Origin: Lunularia cruciata
Taxonomy: Eukaryota; Streptophyta; Marchantiopsida; Lunulariales; Lunulariaceae
Direction of reading: 5' to 3'
Assembly (NCBI GenBank): GCA_948567375.1
Contig: OX419756.1
Coordinates: forward strand, 64,954,552-65,018,551
Length of the DNA: 64,000 bases
Below the pieces are notes generated by a model that worked only from the letters and a program-made list of their open reading frames with translations, had not been told where the DNA came from and made no database searches. Below are positions 37,378 through 48,823 of the stretch, one piece after another; position 1 is the stretch's first letter; the number at the start of each line of letters is the position of its first letter. Made by a program: the position numbers and the translations under genes.

Positions 37378-40290
37378 TCATGAAAATATATATAAGTTGG
37401 AAACATTGTGATTTTGATTTGACAAATTCGTTTCAAGAGTATATCACCCTTTTCAATATTTTTTAACTCCTATCCCTGTGCAAAAAATGTTACTCCTTTC
37501 TCTACGTGGATCTAAGTGATTGTATCTATTTACTTATGTATGTATAGACTATCTATGAACTTTATTGTATTGTATGAGAGACACTAGAAACAAAAAATGC
37601 AATATGGTTTCAAATCAATCCATGCATGCATGTATGAGATGTTGAGAAAAGCATAATAGATTGAAGAATGACCCCAAAATTGCAAGGTGACAAGGACATA
37701 TCTTATAAAAATAAAAGTTAAATAGAAATCTAGGTCAAAAAACAAGAAAAAAATAATCAAGAACCAAAAAAAGAGTGTAATATAGCTTTCTTTGGACTCA
37801 ATTGAAGGGCAATGTAGGGAACTACATCCCAACATACAAAGTCCTCAATCCACTATAAAAGTGATATGTCTTCTCACTCCAACTTGCAAATTTCTTTATC
37901 TTTATCATGGTAAGTTAGTGGGTAAACATACCAATCCTAATCATTAATCCTAATTCTTTTAATGTAAGAACATGGCAAAAGTTTGATGGTTCAATATATT
38001 AGCATGAGTGGATATGATTTCTTGGGACTTCAAACTTGTTCACTTTTGGGGAGTAAGTATAGACATTTTGCACCCTAATATTAATGATAGCATTGTTCCA
38101 TTGATAACTCAAGGCAATGCTCAAAATTGACTTGTAGCGAATGTAAAATACCTTGTGGCAATACTATCATATTAGACAAGGAATCCACCTAACATGATGA
38201 AGCTACATGTGATATTAGGATAATCTTTTGTTGTGTTGTAATATCCTTGCAGATATTATAAAACCAATGCATCTAAGAAGACATTTTGGCATAATGATAA
38301 TAAATCTAGTGGATTTTGTGAACAAGAATGTAAACAACTTCCTCATGTTAGAAAAGCAAGTGCACATTATTCTTATGATGGCACCAATGAAAAAATTATG
38401 ATGCTTTTGCATACATGCTTCCATACCTTCATACAAGCAATGCACACATAAATTGTAACCACTATGGGACAATTCATAACGTACCTCATTCAAGCAAAAG
38501 AATGGAAGCAACTCATAACTTACCTCATTCAAGCATACCAAGCAAGTTTGTAGAAATAAGTGCAAGCTAGGCATTCCTAGCATTGCACTTATTTCTACAA
38601 AAGAAAGATATCAAAGAAGGCTATAAATGAATATATCTTGAGAAAAATTGCCAATTTTTTTATTATATAACAAAAATAGAAATGCTCTAATATGAGAAGC
38701 CCATGCACCTTCCTAATAAGTGTTGGTAATGAGACTTGAACCGCTAAAATTCCCAAAAACTCCTAATATTTGCTTGATTCTACCTCTTCTATACTAACCA
38801 ATGCATCTCAAAAGAAGTTTAGACCAAGATATATGATGATGATCCCATCTCAAAACAATAATTTAGGAAAGTCCAATTCTTAATATAATTTAAGATTTTT
38901 GTAACATACACTTACACACCTTAAAATCATTTTGAACTTTTAAGTCTTTGTTGTTGATACAAGTTGTTTAAGAAATGGAATGATAATCAACATTGAAGGA
39001 TACCATTTACTATAAGTCCATCTTACTAGCGGCAAAATGATAGTTCTTGTATGCCAAACTTGAAGAAAAAATAAATGCTCAACAATCCAATTGCAAGTGT
39101 AGATGGTTAAAACTTGGTGATGGTAGTGGTAAGATTAGTGATGAAGACTAGAGATTTCTTTTCACTTACACTCTCAAGGTGACCTTTGTTACTTAGTCAC
39201 TTGTATAATGATCTCACCACCATTCCAACATCAACCAACTTGATTAAATATGAACTTCCCCAAAGCCTTCATAAACTCAATCAAAACCTCATTGCACCCC
39301 TAAGGTAAATTAGGTTATCTTGATGCAACATCAAATACTCCTCTCTTATTTAGGGAAGAATCATACATTGTCGTCAACAAGAGATATTGTGCCAAAAATA
39401 ATTTCAAGTACATGTACAAAACAACAATGAACTCTACAATATCCATGACTAAATAACAAACCTCATTTTCAACCTTATGAAATATATGTGACCTTGTTCT
39501 CAATCCAACAAAATAACATCAATTTCTTACTAGGGAAATCAAGCCCTAGCACAAAGATCCACTGTGAAATTCTATAGTTTGATCCAAATCCCAAGAAATA
39601 TAATACAAGCTTACACCACCACAACACCAAATTTGCTGAATCTACTTACACACTATACCAACATTCTGACAAACCAAGAGGCAATACCTTTGCATAGTTA
39701 TCTTTTCAAAGTTCAAAGTCTTGATACACAAATCTAAAGTAAATAATATTCAAACCTCAACCAATACATCCAAACAGTACCAATTAATCACCACCAATCA
39801 CAAGATTCATGTTATTCTTTGCACATCTTGAAGATCCACAACTAAGGGAAAAAATATTCTTGCTTTCTTTTAACCTATTGAGTATGACCTTTTTTACATT
39901 TTAGATTGGCTAGTCCACCAGCCAACCCACCTTTTTGCTCTACATAACTTGGAGATGGTCAACTTACTTGTTGGCCAATTAGCAACAACCTCTCATAAGA
40001 CCCAACAACAACAAACAAATATATTAATTGTGCCTTCTCTAAACATAAGTGGGCTAATCTAGACTACATTAGCTCACTCATAGGTCATTAACTTGGTCTT
40101 GGTACCCCAAGATAACACAATTTATGGCGCAAAGAACTAGTGCAAAATTCACATTGCCCTTGAGAATGTGATTCACTCTAATTATTGAGACTATCACATT
40201 GGCTCTTACATGTCATTTTTAGCAAATGTCAATCTATCTCTAAAGGACTATCTATAGCATTGCCAACTAATCATATTAATTATGGTAGGT
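37378..40290. other. AT-rich intergenic or decayed transposon DNA, no gene
   Basis: No domain is recognised in any frame. It contains the foldback at 38547 and short direct repeats (CTCATAACnTACCTCATTCAAGCA near 38470 and 38510). Confidence 0.5.
38547..38601. repeat. Foldback with 25-26 base arms, one bulge, 4-base loop
   Basis: The left arm 38547-38571 begins TTTGTAGAAATAAGTGCAA (19 bp perfectly paired) and continues GCTAGG. The right arm 38576-38601 is its complement with one extra A. The loop is CATT. The length and near-perfect pairing resemble a small MITE or hairpin RNA precursor (inference). Confidence 0.9.
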
Positions 40291-40292
40291 CG

Positions 40293-41783
40293 CAACAAAT
40301 ATACAAAATACACATGTTGTGGGAGCTAAGAAATGAGTATCTATAACATTACAAACTTAATCACATTAATCATGATAGATGATGTGGTGCTGAGAATTTT
40401 ATTTTTTTGTGTATAAATATAGATAATGTATAGATATTGGTCTATTAATATTATATAGATAATGGGAAATTCTTCATGGGTACTCAATAAAACTCAAACT
40501 TTTGTCAAACTTCTGAGTTAAGTAAGACCAAAGGAGGTTCTTCTTAGCAAAAGAATTTTTCTACATGCACTTTGTGGCCTCATCTTTATGGTTTCATGTC
40601 CAAATGGCACAATCTTTATCAAGTTGGAAATGTCTCTTCAAGGGCTTTCTATTATCACCAAAATCATAGGGTTTGGAGGTCTATAGCTATTTTTTACAAG
40701 CATTTGATATTTTGAGAGTAGATATAGAAGTGCATTAGTAATGAAAAGATGTTTAATGAAAATTTCTTTGGTTGTAGCCTAAGTTCCACCAAACTTTGCA
40801 ATTATGTAAGAAGAAGAGATTGAATCCAAGTTCTTCTTTACCTGAACCTTTACTTGAATGTAAGAACTTTGGAGTAAACTACAAACTCATTTGGAGAGTG
40901 AACTCATTTGAAGTAAACTCATTTGGAGGGTGAACCGCTAGAACCTAGAGTTTCAGCAAAAGATGGTATGGAAATTAGAGGATAAGTAGAGAAGTTAAGC
41001 AATTTAGACCGTCCAACTCCAATAGTTGACATAGTAGATTAATGTAACGGCTGAAGTAGTAGTTAGTTTTTAGTTTTTGTAACTTATGAGTGGTTTGGCT
41101 GCTTAGAGGAAACATTCAAAGTGCTTTGTGTTCAGCCTGAGCAGAAGGTGAATAAGTGAAAGAGCTTAGTGCTCTAAGTCATTTTTTCTTAATTTGAAAA
41201 TGCAGATTCTGCAACTTTGGTTTTGCATGTATGAAGAATCTTTGCAATGAAGTGATAAATGTTCTATGAGTTTGATCTTGAGCATTTTTTTCTATGTGTC
41301 TTTGATCCATAGTCAAAACTTCCAAAGAAATACCTTGACAGATCTTGAGTGAATTGTAGTATTGACAATAATCAGCATTTGAGATGAAGTGTGGAGAGTT
41401 TGCGATGACGTACTTTATGCTAAATGTGTACCTTATGGGAAGTGTGGAACATGATTTTGAGTGAAGAACCTTCATAAAGATGTAGATGCCTTCATGTTAA
41501 ACTAAAACATCATATTCATGACCAATTTGGATTCAGAGTTATTAAGATTGTGATTTTTGAGTTGTTATTTTACAATATATGTTCTTGGTGTTGTTGTGCT
41601 CTTTTGGAGTGGTTTCTCCCCAAGAGTTTAAAGATGCAAAGAAATACATTGGTGAATTTCACTTTTTGTTTAACTATTTTTGACCAATATCCTTGTGGGA
41701 AAAAATAGTACTCACAATTCTAGTATAATTAGGTAACTTATGTGTTGTTTCAATAAATATCAACAAATATACAAAATACACAT
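40293..41783. repeat. 23-bp exact direct repeats flanking a 1.45 kb segment
   Basis: The same 23 bases, starting CAACAAATATACAAAATACA and ending CAT, occur at 40293-40315 and 41761-41783. The enclosed DNA has no recognised coding frame. About 41000-41480 has LTR-like text, but no LTR pair was established. Confidence 0.7.
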
Positions 41784-41869
41784 AACATAGGAACTACTTA
41801 CAAATTTAGGATTCTAAGCTTATCTTTTTTTGAAAATTAGGCACCTTCATGGCAAGCAAGTATAGATAA

Positions 41870-42651
41870 AGCTTGCAAAATTGAAGCAACACATGCAACT
41901 CCACCATTTGAGTTGGTAATTTTCACTTGACTAGACAAAATGACCTTATCAACCTTTATAAGGTACTATATGTAGCTTGTAACTTGTATCCAAGGGCTAC
42001 TGTTTGTACTATATGATATTTAGCAATGATTCTCTTATATAAAATTATATCAAGCTTTTCAAGCACAATGATAATTGCTCTATGGCTTTTCTTGTGCATG
42101 TTAAGCAAAAAATCTCTCCAAAACTTGGAACTTTGAGATCAAACACTAGTGGAGAATTTTTCTCAAAGTCTATAATACATACCTCAAATCTCACAAGTAT
42201 TGCAAGACAACTCACAATAATCTACACTCCATCATAGAATAATTCTATTGGGCACAAGAACCAAAATTTCCTTAATACCACCTGGATTGTGCTTCATGAG
42301 GCAAATTTATCAAAATCTTTTTGGGACAAGAGTATATGTTGTATGACATACTTGCAAAATTAGTGCAAAACAAGAGTACTTCACCATACAAGTGGTATTA
42401 TAACCATAAGCCCAACCTCTTACATGTACAAGTATTTGGATGCATAATCTAATACTGCATATACCAAAGCTACAAACTAAGCTAGATAAGAAGTCTACAA
42501 AATGCATCTTCTTTGGTTACTCTACATTATGGAAGGTCTACTTGGTTTAGAAGAATTGTTGTCATCATGTTGTTAATTCCAATAATATCATCTTCCATAA
42601 GGCCATTCCTTATAAACCCCTTTTAACTCTTCTTGTTATACCCTCTAATTA
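41870..42651 (+). mobile_element. Ty1/copia remnant, part 1: integrase region
   Basis: Fragments of copia integrase in order: LGTLRSNTSGEFFS at about 42150 (the catalytic Asp of the usual RSDNGGE motif appears as Asn, the Glu is kept), RQLTIIYTP at about 42215, LHEANLSKSFW at about 42290, VQVFGC at about 42430, and TKLDKKSTKCIFFGYS at about 42475-42525. Frameshifts and stops are frequent. It is interrupted at 42651 by the chromovirus and resumes at 48958. Confidence 0.85.
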
Positions 42652-43077
42652 TGTAACAGAATGGAGTTTAGCAACAAAGTTAGTCAAGGTTAACAAAGTA
42701 GGAAATAGGCCAAATTAGCCTAAAATATTCTAGAAGTATCTACAAAGCTTCTTGGGAAGCTTCCCACTAGCTTAGCTTGCATCCTAGGAAGGTAGTTTCT
42801 AGAAGGAAGCTTCTAAAATCTTCCAACTAGCTTAGCTTGCACGACAAGTAGGTAGCTTCAAGAAGGAACCTTCTTGAGAAGCTTCCCAGTTCACTTGGCT
42901 TGCATTGCAAGAAAGTGACTCAAGGAAACTTCTTGAGAAGCTTCTCAAGGGCCTTGTATGCTCTCTATAAATATAAGAGCTAAAGCTCATGCTAGATATT
43001 TGGATTTTTCCCTCATTCAAGTGTCCCAATGTGAGCTTTCATTCTCCTATTTCTCTCCTCCGTCTTGATCTTTTACA
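42652..43077 (+). repeat. 5' LTR of the chromovirus (426 bp)
   Basis: Begins TGTAACAGAATGGAG and ends TCTTTTACA, with TATA box TATAAATA at 42966-42973. It carries a gapped heat-shock-like array at 42925-42944 (GAAnnTTC, 4-base gap, GAAnnTTC) and a one-mismatch four-unit array at 42806-42823. Confidence 0.95.
42925..42944. promoter_or_regulatory. Gapped heat-shock-element-like array upstream of the 5' LTR TATA box
   Basis: GAAACTTCTTGAGAAGCTTC: two inverted GAAnnTTC pairs separated by 4 bases, ending 21 bp before TATAAATA. Gapped elements are a known HSE variant; activity here is inference. Confidence 0.5.
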
Positions 43078-43078
43078 T

Positions 43079-43089
43079 TGGTATTAGAG
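43079..43089 (+). other. Primer binding site, initiator tRNA-Met type (one change)
   Basis: TGGTATTAGAG lies 1 base after the 5' LTR. The usual plant site complementary to initiator tRNA-Met is TGGTATCAGAG; one C is replaced by T. Confidence 0.85.
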
Positions 43090-44247
43090 AAAGAATGGGA
43101 TGGATGGAATTTATGAACCATTGAATCCACTTTCACCAAACCATTGGGATTTTTGTGTCCAAGTATTACCCAAGCATTGTTTCACACAACTCATCACCTC
43201 ATGCTTTGGACAAGATTTTCTACATATGATCACCTTGTCTAAGGAACCCTTGGTGCTTCAGTTGTAACTTATGGAGAACGGTGGATGTGTTACATCTATG
43301 CGTTAATAAATTAGATAAATAGTGTGATAGAGTAGAAGCCATGATGGCGATGCCTGAAGTTATCCTTACTATACAGCAATAAATTGAGTACCCTACTCAA
43401 TTGTTGAATGAACAAGACCATCATAGAACAAGAGTAGGTAGAGAGAGCACTAGTACGAGAAGGAGAAAAGCAAATCCAATTTCCAAAACCTAAGGTATTT
43501 GAAGGTAAGAATCTTTGGATGTAGTAGAAAATTTTTTGTTTGATTGTGAATGTTACTTTGAAGCAACAAACCTTCAAGATGAACAAAGACAAATTTTATT
43601 GGCCTCAAGCCAATTGGATGGAGTGGCTAAATTATGGTTGTGATTCATAGTGGAATGAGTTGAGCGGTAGTCTATCACGCCAATCTTGACATGGGTAGAA
43701 TTCAAGAGTGCAATAATTGGGAAATTCCAAGCTATAAATGCCACACAGACCGCACAAGATAAGTTGGTTGAATTGAAGCAGATTGGCTCGATAAGAAGCT
43801 ATGTCACTAAATTCTAGAACACCATTATGCAAATTCTAGATTTCTAGATGGAGAAGCTCTAGATTGCCTTGTGAGAGGCTTGAAGTCCCGCACCAGACTA
43901 GAAGTGACTATGCTGAGCTCAAAGACTTAGAGGAAGCCATGCAATTGGATGAACGCTTTGATTGCTTGATTGTGACAACTTGGTCTTGACCTCTGCCTCT
44001 CCGAAACCCACCCATGCACTATACATGGATGGAGGAGCCAATACCAATGGAGATCAATGTTATCTAACAAAGATCACTTGGCACAATAGATCGTGAAAGA
44101 TTACAACAAAATAATGGATGTTTCCATTGTTGCCAAATTAGACATTGCATTGCATAGTGTCCACTTAAGAATGAACGACCTCAACAAGTCGCCCAAATGG
44201 AAATTGTGGAGCAGAACGATCAAGGAAACAAGGAATCCTAGTAGGAG
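43090..44247 (+). pseudogene. Chromovirus gag remnant with zinc knuckle
   Basis: A capsid-like piece at about 43553-43640 includes EATNLQDEQRQ and LDGVAKLWL, typical of the Ty3 gag region, followed by stops. The CCHC zinc knuckle (C-x2-C-x4-H-x4-C) spans 44119-44160; a TAG at 44155-44157 falls just before the last Cys. The frame stops at 44240-44242. Confidence 0.8.
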
Positions 44248-44264
44248 ATTTTGAGTCGCCTACT

Positions 44265-44640
44265 ATGAGCTTGATTAGTTCCAATGGGATTAAAGGTGCA
44301 ACCTTTGCAAGTTTACTTCACGTGCAAGGTACGATATCTAATCAGGGTTGTAGGAATTTGGTTGATTTTGGAAGTTCAAAGAATTATATATCTATGCAAG
44401 TAGCAAAAGAATTGGGTATTCCTATCAAGCCAGTAATTAGAAGTAGATTGATGATGGCAGATGGTAGAAGGGGTTTTGCATTCCGTACCTCGCATCCTGT
44501 ACCTTCAATATTGGGAAGGAGTATTTGGAGTGTATGAGGTTTGTAGTTACACTTGATGTCATTCTAGGACTACCTTGGCTTGAACGTCATAAGGTTCAAT
44601 TTGATTGGACCCGATGATAAATTCAAGTACAACACCAAGG
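44265..44640 (+). pseudogene. Chromovirus aspartic protease remnant
   Basis: An open stretch with LVDFGSSKNYIS then VAKELGIPI and MADG has the retropepsin layout. The catalytic D-(S/T)-G is D-F-G (44364-44372), so the enzyme would be inactive. The frame ends near 44537, and homology continues past it in other frames (LGLPWLERH at about 44567). Confidence 0.8.
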
Positions 44641-45097
44641 TAGGAATTTCTGATTAGGTTGTCTGGCACCTTTGAGTAAGACATCTAAGAATAGTCAGTC
44701 CCAAGATGGGAAGTTAACCAAGAAAGCAGCCATGGAGCAAGCTTTGAAGAGATGAGTCGCTAGATGAGAATTTTGTTAGTGAAGCAACCATAGAGCAAGC
44801 TTTGGAGGAAGATAAGTTTGTTTTTGCAGTGTAGATCAAGTTGATTGCACAAGGACAATCTGAGGAGGGTCAAGAGCCTCATCAAGCAATGGTTGATCAA
44901 ATAATTCAAGAGTTTGTGGATGTGTTTCTGGATGATCTACCAAAGGAATTACCCTCTGATTGTGGTATGATCTTCAAGATTGATTTATTGTAAGGGAGTA
45001 CTCCAGTGAGTAGACCAATCTATTGACTCTCACCAAAGGAGTTGAAAGAGTTGCAAACATCACTTACAGAGTTGATGGAGAAGGATTTCATACAACA

Positions 45098-45844
45098 TAA
45101 TATTTATAATACCAAGAGCTAGCCATATGATCTAGATGTGAAATTTGGTTTGGTAATATTTAGAATGATGTTATACATGATGGAAAAAATAGATCAGATA
45201 GAAGTATCACCAAAAGAGTACTTCTACTAATATGGCAGAAACAAAAGCAGACTTGAAAATCAATAGAAACTATAGCTAGACATATGAGTTAAAGGTGAGC
45301 ATTGGTTTGGTAACATCAGGAAGGATGTTCCACATGATGGACTTAGTAGATCAGAAAGAGGTTTCACCAAAAGGGGACTTCTACTGATAGAGTAGGAATC
45401 AAAATATGCTTGAAATCTTTAAAGGCAATTTTGGCGGCCTAAATGGATGAATTAGGCCTCAAAAATGAGCAAATTCCCCCCCCCCCCCCCCTTCCTCTTC
45501 CATGAAAGGAATGGTTGGCCTTCCCTTCCCCTGCTTTGTCTTGTCAAGAGATTCCCAATGATACCTCATCCACATGATTTTGAGATTCTTACAAGAAGAT
45601 TCCCTCTAGTCAAAGGTTGTTTGACCAACCAGATAGGACCAAGAGCAACATGTCACCCATCCAAGTAATTAATCCAAGGGTGGAGCTTGCTGACATGTCA
45701 CCTATCTATGTGTCTAATCTTATGGTGGAGTTTCCTTGAAGGAGATCCTCTTTGTCTATATAGTAAAGAGAAGGTGCTCCTTTGTGGCATCGGAGGATTG
45801 AGTGTGAAATTTATGTTTTCTTTCTTCTCTTGTCCCCAGAGTAT
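45098..45844. mobile_element. Insert of about 747 bp inside the chromovirus pol region
   Basis: RT homology stops at LMEKDFIQH (45073-45099) and resumes at SPWGSPILF (from 45855), motifs normally only a few residues apart. TACAACA occurs at both edges (45091-45097 and 45845-45851). The insert contains two diverged tandem copies of about 155 bp (45135-45270 and 45293-45425, sharing TTGGTTTGGTAA, ACATGATGGA, AGATCAGA, TTTCACCAAAAG or TATCACCAAAAG, and ACTTCTACT). It also holds a C16 run (45476-45491) and a TATA-like CTATATAGTAAAGAG at 45755. It may be a solo LTR or non-autonomous element; its class is unresolved. Confidence 0.6.
45476..45491 (+). repeat. Poly-C tract, 16 bases
   Basis: An uninterrupted run of 16 C within the 747-bp insert. 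The complementary G16 could form a quadruplex; length errors are also common in such runs. Confidence 0.9.
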
Positions 45845-47060
45845 TACAACACCTCTCCTTGGGGATCACCCATACTATTTGTTCCAAAGAAAGATGGAGG
45901 ACTTCATTTCTGTATTGATTACCATTGACTCAATAAGCAAATAGTGAAGAATGCATATCACTTGCCTTGGATAGATGACTTGCTTGATCATTTAAGCGGA
46001 GCACAATACTTCTCCAAGTTGGACCTTTTTAGCGGCTATTGGCAAATCTCCATTGATAGGGAAGATGTACCAAAGACTGCCTTTTGCACAAGGTATGGGC
46101 ATTTTGAGTGGAGAGTTCTACCTTTTGGGCTCACTAATGCTCCAACAGTCTTCATAGATCAGATGCATTGGGTGTTGGATGGACTATTAGACTGATATGT
46201 GGTGGTGTTCTTGGATGATATCTTAATCTATAGTAAGACTGAGGTAGAACACGTGAATCACATGCAAGAAATCCTAAGACGACTACAATAGTGGAAATTT
46301 TATGACAAGAAGTCAAAGTGTACCTTTTGGCAGAAGGAAGTTACCTTCTTAGATCACAAGATCACAACATCGGAGGGGATCAAGATAGAAGAGGAGAATA
46401 TCAAGGCTATTACTGATTGGCCTACTCCAAAGGATGCTATAAAAGTATGGACATTTAATGGATTGGCCAATTTTTATCGACAATTCATCCATTATTATAC
46501 TCATGTCACTGCACCATTGACTGACCGCTTGGAGAAGAACTCAAGTTTTCAGTGGACCACCAAGCACAAAGAAACATTCTAGAAGTTGAAACATATTGTG
46601 TCTTCAAGACCCATTCTTCAAGCATATGATCCTCGGCTACCTTGTGTAGTTTATTTTAATGCTTCTAACTTTGCAATTGGAGCCGTGTTGCAACAAGAAT
46701 TCCCAAATGGATTGCATCCCATTGTCTTTGGGTCTTGCCAACTAAATATAACCAAAAGAAATTACTCTGCTTGAGATCAAGAACAACTTACAATGGTATA
46801 TGCCACCAAGGTATGGAGGCATTACGTCTTGAAGAAGCATGTGATCATGAGAATTGATCACAAACCATTATTGCAAACCTAACATTTGGAACATATGAAG
46901 AGTCAACATCATCAATAGGAGGAGCAACTCCAATTGTTTGACATCAAACTTGAGTACAAACCATGTCGGTTCCATGTCATCCATGATGCCCTATTACAAC
47001 ATCCTAATTTGAAGTCTCTTTGTCTCATCATGGGGGCAATTACAACGGTGTCAATTGACT
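45845..47060 (+). pseudogene. Chromovirus reverse transcriptase and RNase H remnant
   Basis: RT blocks in order: [19 protein letters not shown], then a TGA at 45926-45928, [45 protein letters not shown], a TGA at 46193-46195, and FLDDILIYS with both catalytic Asp codons at 46214-46219. The RNase H region has FNASNFAIGAVLQQ (46655-46696), where Asn replaces the first catalytic Asp, and further stops at 46580-46920. The layout is typical of Ty3 pol; it is not functional. Confidence 0.9.
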
Positions 47061-47109
47061 CCAAGGTCCAACATAAGTTTTGGTCAGCTCTATAACAAGA
47101 TCCCTTCTT

Positions 47110-48300
47110 CCGGATGGTACATGGTCATCTTGCAACATGCAACAAGGAGTGCAACACCTTCTCCTTCAAGGAAGGCCTTTTATTCCATGAGGACCGGATG
47201 TATGTTCTAGGCAAAGGTGATTGTCGACTTGTGTGCCTTCAAGAAGCCCATGAATTACCAATTGCTGGTCACATGGGTGTGGAAAAGACCTTGAGTACCC
47301 TCCAATGCCAATAGTGGTGGCCCAACATGGCACAAGATGTTTGGGAGTTTGTCTGATCATGTGAGAGTTGTCAATGCAACAAAGCTAGTAACCAGAAACC
47401 AATTGGACTCCTTCAACCACTCCCCATTCCATCTACTCATTGGGAACATGTGAGCTTGGATCTCATTAACTCCTTGCCCAAGACAAAGCAAGGACACATA
47501 GCAATTGTGGTGTTTGTAGTTAAGCTTAGTAAGAAAATCCATTTGGCACCAATAATTGATATTTTGGATGCTCCAACCTTGGCAAAGCTCTACTTTGACA
47601 ATGTATTCAAGTATCATGGGATGCCATGTGTACTCATCTCCGACCGTGATCCTTGCTTCACTAAAAAAATTTGGCAAGCACTCTTCCAGATACTTGGCAC
47701 CAAGCTTGCTTTGTCCACAACCTATCATCCTCAAATTGATAAACAAATTGAACATGAAAATCACACCTTGGAAGATATGCTTTGTGCTTTTGTAAACAAT
47801 CACCATACCAATTGGGATGAAGGTCTTGCAACTACAGAGTTTGCATACAATAATTCTAAACATGCAAGCACCAAATTCTCTCCTTTCTTTCTCTATTTTG
47901 GCTAAGACACACTTGTTCCAAATTCCCTTCTTGATCCCTCCATCTCATGTCCCTCATACTTTTGCCTTCTTGACCACCATCTCCCAATCCCTCCAAGCCA
48001 AATTTCATCTCCTTGTTGTTCAAAATTGGCAAAAACAATATGCGGATCACCATTTCATGATCTTAGCTTTCAAGTTGGTGATAAGGTCATGCTCTCATCC
48101 AATAGCCTCACTCTTCCACTTGATACCTAAGTTTGTAAACTTGTCCCTAATTGGATGGGACCCTTTGATGTCACCCAAATTGTCTCTCTTGTTGCTTATC
48201 ATCAAAGTCACCTTGCCTTGCCATATGTGTATCCATCATGTCTTTCATGTTTCTAAGTTGAAACCCTTTGTTCCTAGCCCAACTTCTTTTTCCTCTTGAG
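47110..48300 (+). pseudogene. Chromovirus integrase remnant
   Basis: The zinc-binding HHCC part has HELPIAGHMGVEKT and CESCQCNK (47250-47390) with two stops. The core is open from 47450 to 47905: the catalytic Asp in SLDLI (47459-47461), the Asp in ISDRDPCF (47642-47644) and the Glu in QIEHEN (47750-47752), with 35 residues between the last two, so the D,D35E set is intact. The C-terminal part after 47905 is frameshifted, with a GPFDV block near 48156 and VSKLKPFVP near 48250. Confidence 0.9.
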
Positions 48301-48341
48301 TCCAACCTCCTCCTCCTCTTGTCCCTATCAATGATCATGAT

Positions 48342-48458
48342 GAGTACAAAGTTGATTGTATACTTGCACGTCGCCACATCCAACATAGCCATCGATAACA
48401 TACAAAGTACAAGGTTCTTTGGAAGGGCTATCCTCTTCATGATGCCACATAGGAACCT
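48342..48458 (+). pseudogene. Chromodomain at the integrase C-terminus, interrupted
   Basis: EYKVDCILARRHIQ, a TAA, KYKVLWKGYPLHDAT and a TAG (48450-48452), then EPL. The spacing matches a chromodomain (Y-x-V-x-x-I-L, then K-x-K-G-Y, then a Trp-Glu-Pro whose Trp codon is now TAG). This places the element in the chromovirus clade. Confidence 0.85.
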
Positions 48459-48536
48459 CTTTCTCATCTCTAGAATGCACAACTAGCCATCCAGGAGTTT
48501 GAAGCTTCACCGGCAATGAGGACGTCACCAACTAGC

Positions 48537-48548
48537 GGTGGAAAAATA
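48537..48548 (+). other. Polypurine tract of the chromovirus
   Basis: GGTGGAAAAATA, purine-rich except for two T, lies directly before the 3' LTR start TGTAAC, in the position of the plus-strand primer. Confidence 0.7.
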
Positions 48549-48684
48549 TGTAACCGTATGGAGTTTAGCGACCAAGTTAGTTAACAAAGTGTTGAATATG
48601 CCAAATTAGCCTAGAATATTCTAGAAATATCTAGGAAGCTTCCCACTAGCTTAGCTTACATTCCAAGTAGGTAGTTTCTAGAAG

Positions 48685-48702
48685 GAAGCTTCTAGAAGCT
48701 TC
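48685..48702. promoter_or_regulatory. Perfect four-unit heat-shock-element match in the 3' LTR
   Basis: GAAGCTTCTAGAAGCTTC, identical to the array at 31595-31612 of the solo LTR. Confidence 0.6.
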
Positions 48703-48803
48703 CAACTAGCTTAGTTTGCACGCCATGTAGGTGGCTTCAAGATGGAAGTTTCTTGAGAAGCTTCCCGGTTAACTTGGCTTGCATTCCAAGAAAGCGGCTC
48801 ATG

Positions 48804-48823
48804 GAAGCTTCTTGAGAAGCTTC
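48804..48823. promoter_or_regulatory. Gapped heat-shock-element-like array upstream of the 3' LTR TATA box
   Basis: GAAGCTTCTTGAGAAGCTTC, ending about 21 bp before TATAAAATA. It is the positional counterpart of 42925-42944. Confidence 0.5.

Noticed and set aside
38547-38601. Possible microRNA gene
   Set aside because: The hairpin shape alone is not enough; without small RNA evidence it is listed only as a foldback repeat.
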